From: a virus
Strand: one strand, 5' to 3'
IMG/VR virus record: IMGVR_UViG_3300020469_000322
Coordinates: 1 to 20,810 of that record
DNA: 20,810 bases
The notes beneath the pieces were generated by a model. It ran no database searches, was not told where the DNA came from, and saw nothing but the letters and a program-made list of their open reading frames with translations. Shown in pieces: positions 1 through 5,428 of the stretch. Made by a program: the position numbers and the translations under genes. Within the stretch, counting starts at the first letter, position 1; every line of letters begins with the position of its first letter.

Positions 1-282
1 AAGTCTGGTATCTTTGTAGACTTTAAAACTAAAGATAATCTAGAAGGTAAAGACCCTGCTCGTTTAGTATATGATGAACATGGTATGCAGTTGTCAGCCT
101 ATGCTCAAGGCTGTGGCTTTAATGATGTAGAACGAGTATCTATATTTGTTGATCGTAAAGACAAAGAACTTATAGCCTGTCATATATGGGATAAAGACTC
201 TCAAACAAAACATACAGAAATGTTTAACAGTATTTTAAACTATTGGAAATTAGTAAAAAATTATGAATCAAAAAAAATCTAA
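1..282 (+). CDS. PD-(D/E)XK (RecB/Cas4-like) exonuclease, C-terminal fragment
   Basis: The reading frame is open from the first base, so only the last 93 residues are in the window and the start lies upstream. The fragment opens with a D-x-K motif (Asp7-Phe-Lys9, in VDFKT) and then has a Q-x3-Y motif (Gln30 and Tyr34, in QLSAYA). This order and spacing is typical of motifs III and IV of RecB/Cas4-type PD-(D/E)XK nucleases, which degrade DNA in a metal-dependent way. In phages such enzymes often recycle host DNA or act in recombination. Its last 20 bases overlap the next gene, which suggests translational coupling. The family call rests on two motifs and on the neighbouring endonuclease I; the catalytic N-terminal part is not visible. 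Confidence 0.7.
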   Translation, partial: KSGIFVDFKTKDNLEGKDPARLVYDEHGMQLSAYAQGCGFNDVERVSIFVDRKDKELIACHIWDKDSQTKHTEMFNSILNYWKLVKNYESKKI

Positions 283-511
283 ACAGTTAAGACGAAAAGC
301 AGAAGACTTACTTATTGAGTGGTTAAGAACAATGGTTCCGGATGGAGAAGATAAAGCTAGGATTAATAGAAAGAATCTTAATGAGTTCTTACCCGAACAA
401 ACTCATATCTTTGCTAACAATAAATTTTTGTTGAGTGCATATAGTTTGAGATGGTTCTATAAAAAAGTTAAACAGAATCCTAACATTACACTTGGAGAAT
501 TGAATGCCTAG
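263..511 (+). CDS. Small basic phage protein of unknown function (82 aa)
   Basis: This is a Lys/Arg-rich, mostly helical protein that starts with a run of Lys residues. It contains an aromatic stretch (SAYSLRWFYKKVKQNP, about residues 58-73) that suggests a nucleic-acid or protein contact surface. No catalytic motif is visible. It overlaps the nuclease upstream by 20 bases and the endonuclease I gene downstream by 8 bases, so all three are probably translated together. Similar small proteins occur next to endonuclease I in marine phages as far as I recall, but I cannot name a function. The ATG lacks a clear Shine-Dalgarno site, which fits coupling to the upstream gene. Confidence 0.7.
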   Translation: MNQKKSKQLRRKAEDLLIEWLRTMVPDGEDKARINRKNLNEFLPEQTHIFANNKFLLSAYSLRWFYKKVKQNPNITLGELNA

Positions 512-950
512 ACGAGTTCCCAGAAAACCTAGACCTAAAAAAACTAACGTACCTAAAGGTTATGATAGTACATGGGAATATAATATACATCAAACTATTT
601 TACAAGATTGGAAACATCATTGGGATAAGATTGATTATATAGTAGAACATACTTATGAGCCAGACTTTATAAAAGTTATCAATGGTCAAACTATATTATT
701 AGAAGCTAAAGGAAGATTCTGGGATTACGCTGAATATAGTAAATACATTTGGATAAGAGAAGCTTTAAAAGAAAATATAGGAGAATTTGAATTAATATTT
801 TTATTTCAAAAACCTTTTGCACCTATGCCGGGAGCTAAGATAAGAAAGAACGGAACAAAAAGAACTCATGCTGAATGGGCAGAAACAAATAATTTTACAT
901 GGTATAGTGAAGAAACTTTACCGAAGGAATGGATAACAGATGAACTATAA
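504..950 (+). CDS. T7-type endonuclease I, Holliday-junction resolvase
   Basis: This is a branched-DNA endonuclease of the phage T7 gp3 type. It resolves four-way junctions and replication intermediates and helps break down host DNA. At 148 aa it is about the size of T7 endonuclease I (149 aa). The PD-(D/E)XK active site is complete: EPDF with Asp54, then LEAKG with Glu67 and Lys69, matching D55/E65/K67 of T7, and Glu25 in the early helix matching E20. The IRE helix after the active site and the C-terminal PKEWI (PAEWI in T7) also match. The N-terminus is strongly basic (MPRRVPRKPRPKK). A GGAG site lies 7 bases before the ATG. The start overlaps the previous gene by 8 bases and the end overlaps the DUF3310 gene by 11 bases. 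Confidence 0.92.
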   Translation: MPRRVPRKPRPKKTNVPKGYDSTWEYNIHQTILQDWKHHWDKIDYIVEHTYEPDFIKVINGQTILLEAKGRFWDYAEYSKYIWIREALKENIGEFELIFLFQKPFAPMPGAKIRKNGTKRTHAEWAETNNFTWYSEETLPKEWITDEL

Positions 951-1206
951 ATTTAATGAAGGACAACTAATACAAGAACTACAAGCTTATATTGATGGTA
1001 CATATGGTGAGCATTATGCTTCCGATAAGTATCAAGCAACAGACATCATCATTGATTCAGGACATGGTGAGGGGTTTACTCTTGGTAACATTATGAAGTA
1101 CGCTAAACGTTATGGAAATAAAGAAGGAAAGAACAGAAAAGACTTGCTAAAAATACTACATTATGGTATAATAATGTTAAACGTACACGATACAGAGAAC
1201 TCATAA
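940..1206 (+). CDS. DUF3310 family phage protein
   Basis: This 88-aa protein has the hallmark of the DUF3310 family, which is common in phage replication regions: an acidic helical lead-in, then GFTLGNIMKYAKRYGNK (residues 45-61) and an Asp-Leu-Leu-Lys helix ending in HYGIIML. DUF3310 proteins are sometimes labelled nucleotide kinases, but no P-loop is present here and I do not support that label. The gene lies between endonuclease I (11-base overlap) and nrdA, where the stop TAA and the start ATG share one base. This position suggests a role in nucleotide or DNA metabolism, but the family's function is unknown to me. Confidence 0.82.
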   Translation: MNYKFNEGQLIQELQAYIDGTYGEHYASDKYQATDIIIDSGHGEGFTLGNIMKYAKRYGNKEGKNRKDLLKILHYGIIMLNVHDTENS

Positions 1207-3101
1207 TGGTAGATGATAAAATAGGTATCAAGGAATATCTTGGTATAAAAATTAATTATAGTAATGAAAAATTATTAGATAAGTTTAGCCTTGATACACT
1301 CAAGGATAGATATTTATGGGAGAATGAAACACATGCCCAAGAAGCATTTGCCAGAGCATCCGTCTTCGGAGCAACCTACAAAGGTCACACAGATTTTGAA
1401 TTGGCTCAAAGACTTTATCACTACAGTTCCTCTTGTTGGTTCATGTTTAGCACTCCTATACTTAGTAACGGGGGAACAAGTCGTGGTCTTCCTATTAGCT
1501 GTTTCCTCAATTATGTACCTGATAGTAGGGATGGTTTATCTGCTCACTATGACGAAAATATTTGGTTGGCAAGTTCGGGTGGAGGTATTGGTGGATTTTG
1601 GGGAGATATTAGGAGTAATGGTATTTCTACTACTCACGGTAGTAAGTCTACTGGTTCAATCCCCTTTATGCATGTCGTAGATTCTCAAATGTTAGCCTTC
1701 AACCAAGGCACAACAAGACGTGGTTCTTATGCTGCATACATGGATATATCTCATCCAGAGATTGAAGAGTTTATTAACATGCGTAAAGAATCCGGCGGTG
1801 ATATTAATCGAAAGAATCTTAATCTTCACAATGGTATTAATATTACTAATGAGTTTCTCAAAGCTGTAAAAGAAGATGCAGACTTTAGATTGATTGACCC
1901 TAAGACTAATGAACCTACAAAGATTTTAAATGCTAGAGACTTGTGGTGGCAGATCATCAATGCAAGGGCAGAGACAGGTGAGCCATACATGATTAATATA
2001 GATACATGTAACGAAGCTTTACCCAAAGAACAAAAAGATTTAGGTTTAGAAATCAAACAGAGCAATCTTTGTTCTGAGATTACTTTAGCTACTAACGAAG
2101 AGAGAACAGCAGTGTGTTGTTTATCTTCTGTAAACTTAGAATACTTTGATGATTGGAGTGAGAACCCTCTGTTCATTGATGATTTAATTACCATGCTTGA
2201 CAACGTGTTACAACATTATATTGATAACGCTGTTGATACAAATAACTTAGGAGAATACAATGCAAATTTTAAAAGGTTTCAAAAACATATTAAACCGGGC
2301 AAAGAAGGGTTTCTTAAATCTGCCTACTCAGCTTATAGAGAAAGGTCGTTGGGTTTGGGTGCAATGGGATTCCATTCGTATCTCCAATCAAAAAACATTC
2401 CTTTTGAGGGTATCTTTGCTACGGGCTTTAATTACAAAGCATTTAAATACATCAAGAGACATTCGCTTAAAGCAACTGAAAGACTTGCTGATGAACGTGG
2501 TGAGTCACCTGATGTCAATGGTAGTGGTAGGCGTAATGCTCATCTACTCGCTGTTGCACCTAACGCTAGTTCTAGTATTATATGTGGTGGTACTTCTCCT
2601 TCGATTGAACCGTACAGGGCTAATCTATATACGCACAAAACGTTATCTGGCTCGTTCCAAGTTAAAAACAAATACCTAGAAGAAATTTTAAATAATAAAG
2701 GACTAAAGAAAAAAGAGTTAATTGCTGTCTGGAAAGATATTGCAGGTAACGAAGGTTCGGTTCAACATCTAGATATATTAACAGATGAAGAAAAAGAAAT
2801 ATTTAAAACAGCAAATGAAATAGATCAAATATGGATTGTTGAACATGCATCTAAACGTCAAGAGTTTATTTGTCAAGCACAATCAGTTAATCTTTTCTTT
2901 ACTATACCTACAGCCACAGAACCACAGAAAGTACATGATGAGTATATGCAGTATGTTAATGATGTTCATTGGTATGGTATGAATAAACTAAAGTCTTTGT
3001 ATTACTTTAGAACTAATGCTGCTAGAAATGCAGAAAATGTAAACACTAAAGTACAACGTATAAAATTAGACGATGCTGAATGTATCGCATGTGAGGGATA
3101 A
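1206..3101 (+). CDS. nrdA: Class Ia ribonucleotide reductase, catalytic alpha subunit, without ATP cone
   Basis: This is the large subunit of the enzyme that reduces ribonucleoside diphosphates to deoxyribonucleotides. The radical-site triad is in QSNLCSEIT (Asn287, Cys289, Glu291). The redox pair is Cys99 in PISCFLN and Cys304 in VCCLSSVNL. The radical-transfer tyrosine pair is Tyr599-Tyr600 in YYFRT. The C-terminal thiols that accept electrons from thioredoxin or glutaredoxin are Cys626 and Cys629 (CIAC). The protein is 631 aa against about 760 in E. coli; the missing part is mainly the N-terminal ATP cone, since the fold starts almost at residue 20. The start codon overlaps the DUF3310 stop (TAATG). 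nrdB follows after one small gene. Confidence 0.96.
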   Translation: MVDDKIGIKEYLGIKINYSNEKLLDKFSLDTLKDRYLWENETHAQEAFARASVFGATYKGHTDFELAQRLYHYSSSCWFMFSTPILSNGGTSRGLPISCFLNYVPDSRDGLSAHYDENIWLASSGGGIGGFWGDIRSNGISTTHGSKSTGSIPFMHVVDSQMLAFNQGTTRRGSYAAYMDISHPEIEEFINMRKESGGDINRKNLNLHNGINITNEFLKAVKEDADFRLIDPKTNEPTKILNARDLWWQIINARAETGEPYMINIDTCNEALPKEQKDLGLEIKQSNLCSEITLATNEERTAVCCLSSVNLEYFDDWSENPLFIDDLITMLDNVLQHYIDNAVDTNNLGEYNANFKRFQKHIKPGKEGFLKSAYSAYRERSLGLGAMGFHSYLQSKNIPFEGIFATGFNYKAFKYIKRHSLKATERLADERGESPDVNGSGRRNAHLLAVAPNASSSIICGGTSPSIEPYRANLYTHKTLSGSFQVKNKYLEEILNNKGLKKKELIAVWKDIAGNEGSVQHLDILTDEEKEIFKTANEIDQIWIVEHASKRQEFICQAQSVNLFFTIPTATEPQKVHDEYMQYVNDVHWYGMNKLKSLYYFRTNAARNAENVNTKVQRIKLDDAECIACEG

Positions 3102-3102
3102 T

Positions 3103-3252
3103 ATGAAATGTTGGCATTGTGAAACAGAATTAATATGGGGTGGAGATCACGACATAGAAGATGAAAATGATGAGTACGTAATGGAAACTAATTTAAGTTG
3201 TCCTGAATGTAATTCATTTATAATAGTATATTTACCAAAGGAAAAATTATGA
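3103..3252 (+). CDS. Zinc-ribbon protein between nrdA and nrdB (49 aa)
   Basis: This very short gene fills the gap between the two reductase genes. It has two Cys-x2-Cys knuckles (KCWHC at residues 3-6 and SCPEC at 33-36) separated by an acidic stretch (HDIEDENDEY), a classic four-cysteine zinc ribbon. It starts one base after the nrdA stop, has an AGGG ribosome site upstream, and its TGA overlaps the nrdB ATG (ATGA). The tight fit on both sides makes it very likely real and translated with nrdA and nrdB. Its role is unknown. It could be a nucleic-acid-binding ribbon or a partner of the reductase. A redox role is possible from the CxxC pairs, but it has no thioredoxin or glutaredoxin fold. 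Confidence 0.85.
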   Translation: MKCWHCETELIWGGDHDIEDENDEYVMETNLSCPECNSFIIVYLPKEKL

Positions 3253-4232
3253 GCTTATTAGACACAAGAGATTACTACAAACCTTTTGATAACCCGTGGA
3301 TGTTTGACTACTACGTGTTGCAAAATCAAATGCATTGGATGCCAGAGTCAGTACCATTACACACCGATGTAAAAGATTGGCAAGAACTAACACCAGTAGA
3401 AAAAAATTTACTAACACAAATATTTAGATTGTTTACTCAGTCAGATGTAGATGTTGGTGCAGGTTACGTTGATAGGTATATGCGTATCTTTAGAAAACCA
3501 GAAGCTAGAATGATGATGGGTTCATTTGCTAACATGGAATCAATTCATCAACATGCGTACAGTTTGTTATTAGATACAGTTGGTATGCCAGATATAGAGT
3601 ACAAAGCTTTTGCAGAGTATGAAGAAATGTCAAACAAGCATGAGTACGTACATAATATTAAAACAACTAAGTCAGATAAAAAAAGTATTGCAAAAACTTT
3701 AGCAGTTTACTCCGCCTTTACAGAAGGACTGCAGTTGTTTTCTAGCTTTGCAATCTTGTTAAACTTCCCACGCTTCGGACGTATGAAAGGTATGGGGCAG
3801 ATTGTTACTTACTCTATTCGTGATGAGTCTATGCACGTTGAAGCTATGACTAAATTGTTTAGAGAGTTTATTCAAGAGAACCTTGATATATGGACAGACG
3901 ATTTCAAAGCAGAAATATATGAGATATGTAGACAGATGGTAGACCTTGAGGACAAGTTCTTAGATTTAGTGTTTGACATGGGAGACCTTGAAGGACTTAC
4001 TAAGAAAGATATGTATGCTTACAATAGATATATAGCTGATAGAAGATTACTACAGCTAGGATTAAAAACAAACTATGACCAGAGAGAAAATCCTCTTGGT
4101 TGGTTGGACGAAGTGATGGGTGTTGAACATCAAAACTTCTTTGAAGGTCGTGCTACTTCTTATATGAAAGCAGGACTACGTGGTAGACAAGATAAGATAA
4201 CTTTTGCAAACTTGGAGAGTGATAATGGTTAA
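3249..4232 (+). CDS. nrdB: Class Ia ribonucleotide reductase, radical-generating beta subunit
   Basis: This is the small subunit that holds a di-iron centre and a tyrosyl radical and passes the radical to NrdA. All metal ligands can be placed by spacing against E. coli NrdB: Asp66, Glu97 and His100 (ESIHQHAY), Glu159 (FTEGLQLF), then Glu193 and His196 (RDESMH). The 34-residue gap between the last two glutamates equals that in E. coli. The radical tyrosine is present as Tyr104, four residues after His100, so this is the Tyr-radical type. It is 327 aa against 376 in E. coli. An AAAGGA site precedes the ATG, which overlaps the zinc-ribbon stop; the end overlaps the next gene by 8 bases. Confidence 0.95.
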   Translation: MSLLDTRDYYKPFDNPWMFDYYVLQNQMHWMPESVPLHTDVKDWQELTPVEKNLLTQIFRLFTQSDVDVGAGYVDRYMRIFRKPEARMMMGSFANMESIHQHAYSLLLDTVGMPDIEYKAFAEYEEMSNKHEYVHNIKTTKSDKKSIAKTLAVYSAFTEGLQLFSSFAILLNFPRFGRMKGMGQIVTYSIRDESMHVEAMTKLFREFIQENLDIWTDDFKAEIYEICRQMVDLEDKFLDLVFDMGDLEGLTKKDMYAYNRYIADRRLLQLGLKTNYDQRENPLGWLDEVMGVEHQNFFEGRATSYMKAGLRGRQDKITFANLESDNG

Positions 4233-4443
4233 TAAGAACGAAGCAAACTTAGTAAGTTTTAAAGTGCTTCTTACACGCAAGAATGAAATAGTTACAGAGT
4301 TTAGTATGTTACCGGAGGATATGGTCGATGAGATATTCCCTCTTGATGAGAGAGACTTAATCAAAACAATCCTCCGTAACGGTAAGACAAAGATGGGAGA
4401 CTTACATAATTATTTTCAAAGAGAGTTAAATGTTTTAAAGTAA
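4225..4443 (+). CDS. Small protein of unknown function, last gene of the nrd operon (72 aa)
   Basis: I place the start at the ATG at 4225 because a GGAG site lies 7 bases before it. An ATG 21 bases upstream is in frame but lacks such a site. The product is 72 aa, charged and probably alpha/beta: a short strand region (SFKVLLTRKNEIVTEFSML), an acidic middle (EDMVDEIFPLDERD) and a Lys-rich C-terminal helix. No motif points to a function. It overlaps nrdB by 8 bases and is the last + strand gene. Its stop codon touches the stop codon of the convergent - strand gene with no spacer. Confidence 0.72.
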   Translation: MVNKNEANLVSFKVLLTRKNEIVTEFSMLPEDMVDEIFPLDERDLIKTILRNGKTKMGDLHNYFQRELNVLK

Positions 4444-4812
4444 CTATCCTGCTAAAGGATTTTTATTCTCTTCTTTAAATATTTTTATATCAGTCTTAAC
4501 ACTTTCTATATCAGCTTTCATACCTGACATATCAGACTTGATAGCTTCGACTTTGTTAGACTGACTATCAATCTTAATTAAAATAGTTTCATCAATTGTT
4601 TTGTTAATATAAGATACAGAAGTTTCTAACGCTTCTATTCTTTTTTCAATTTCGCCCAAACCATCATCAGTTTCTTTAGCTTGTTCAGCTTTATTTTCTA
4701 AGTTTTCAATCCTATTAACATAGGTTGCACCAGTATATCCAAACCCAGCTAGTGTTCCAATAATACCAGCTAATGCAATAAACTGTGTTGTTTTGTTTTG
4801 TAACCAATCCAT
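4444..4812 (-). CDS. Membrane-anchored coiled-coil protein (122 aa)
   Basis: I choose the ATG at 4812 (MDWLQNK) over the one at 4845 because a GGAGA site sits at the right distance and the longer version would overlap the IscU gene. Near the N-terminus is one hydrophobic segment rich in small residues (FIALAGIIGTLAGFGYTGATYV, about residues 11-32), preceded by a short polar end. A long charged helical part with heptad-like spacing follows (from ENLENKAEQ to the C-terminus), so the protein is probably an inner-membrane anchor with a coiled coil. It is the last gene of the - strand unit. A spanin-like or antiholin-like role is possible from its place next to lysis-type genes, but no lipobox or other diagnostic feature is seen. 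Confidence 0.78.
   Translation of the reverse strand: MDWLQNKTTQFIALAGIIGTLAGFGYTGATYVNRIENLENKAEQAKETDDGLGEIEKRIEALETSVSYINKTIDETILIKIDSQSNKVEAIKSDMSGMKADIESVKTDIKIFKEENKNPLAG
4446..4464 (+). terminator. Possible weak Rho-independent terminator of the + strand operon
   Basis: Just after the last + strand stop codon there is a 5-bp inverted repeat (ATCCT at 4446-4450, AGGAT at 4456-4460) with a 5-base loop, followed by a run of T (4460-4464). It lies inside the 3' end of the convergent gene. The stem is short and has only two G-C pairs, so this is a candidate only. On the - strand no T-run follows the stem. Confidence 0.35.
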
Positions 4813-4813
4813 A

Positions 4814-5227
4814 TTATTCTCCGTTTTGTTTTTGTTGCCAATCATTTATGGCTTGTTTTATACTATCTTCTGCTAACACACTACAATGCAACTTGATAGG
4901 TGGTAACTCCAAAGCATCAGCTATGTCTTTATCTTTTATCTGACAAGCTTCTTCTATTGTCTTTCCTTTTAACATGTCAACAAACATAGTACTAGATGCT
5001 ATTGCTGATCCACAACCATAAGTTTTAAACTTAACATCATCAATTATATGCCTGTTACCATAAAGTTTACATTTAATTTGTAACTTCATTACATCTCCAC
5101 ATGCAGGTGCACCAACCATACCAGTACCTACATCTAAATCTTTAGGGTCAAATCTACCTACTGAATATTTTTCAGGATTATTTAAAACTCCTTCAAATCT
5201 ATCTACAACTTTACTTGAGTATGCCAT
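4814..5227 (-). CDS. iscU: IscU-type iron-sulfur cluster assembly scaffold
   Basis: This is a full-length homologue (137 aa; E. coli IscU has 128) of the scaffold on which IscS-derived sulfur and iron are built into [2Fe-2S] clusters. All key residues are there: Cys43 and Asp45 in GAPACGDVMKLQI, Cys72 in KTYGCGSAIASS, and His114 and Cys115 in KLHCSVLAED. The HscA-binding LPPVK loop is present as LPPIK (residues 108-112). The difference from bacterial IscU is a short insertion near residues 15-24 (LNNPEKYSVG) and a more variable C-terminus. No IscS, HscA, HscB, ferredoxin or A-type carrier is in the window, so it must rely on the host's partners. It is translated in the late - strand unit; its ATG overlaps the stop of the 66-aa gene by one base. 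Confidence 0.95.
   Translation of the reverse strand: MAYSSKVVDRFEGVLNNPEKYSVGRFDPKDLDVGTGMVGAPACGDVMKLQIKCKLYGNRHIIDDVKFKTYGCGSAIASSTMFVDMLKGKTIEEACQIKDKDIADALELPPIKLHCSVLAEDSIKQAINDWQQKQNGE
4818..4822 (-). promoter_or_regulatory. Ribosome-binding site that fixes the start at 4812
   Basis: GGAGA on the - strand lies 5 bases before the ATG at 4812 and inside the 3' end of the IscU gene. The in-frame ATG 33 bases further upstream has no comparable site. Confidence 0.6.
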
Positions 5228-5427
5228 TAGAATAACAACGATATTCCGTAAAAAGATAATAACATAAACATAAATACACCGACCTGTACACCAGACATAA
5301 TAGCTACAATTTTTAATTGTCTATCTGCCCACCAGTTTAATTCAGTTTCTTCCCAATGTAAAAAATCTTTTGGTGATGCATTCCTTGGTTTGTTAAATAA
5401 CAAGTTTGGTTGTTGTGGTATTTTCAT
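5227..5427 (-). CDS. Single-span membrane protein (66 aa)
   Basis: The protein has a polar, Trp-rich N-terminal half (about residues 1-39, with HWEETELNWWADR) and one hydrophobic C-terminal segment (about residues 40-66, VAIMSGVQVGVFMFMLLSF) that runs to the end. Positive residues before the span suggest an N-in orientation. It sits tightly between the 716-aa exported protein (one base gap) and IscU (one base overlap), so it is part of the same unit. Its function is unknown. Size and topology would fit a holin-like or antiholin-like protein, but other membrane proteins nearby are equal candidates. Confidence 0.75.
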   Translation of the reverse strand: MKIPQQPNLLFNKPRNASPKDFLHWEETELNWWADRQLKIVAIMSGVQVGVFMFMLLSFYGISLLF

Positions 5428-5428
5428 A

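Noticed and set aside
1291-1680. + strand 129-codon frame with membrane-like segments inside nrdA
   Set aside because: It lies wholly inside the catalytic fold of NrdA in another frame and has no ribosome site.
1826-2203. - strand 125-codon frame inside nrdA
   Set aside because: Antisense shadow across the conserved NLCSEIT region; no supporting signals.
2260-2679. + strand 139-codon frame inside nrdA, considered as a nested gene or homing element
   Set aside because: NrdA is uninterrupted here and the frame shows no nuclease motif.
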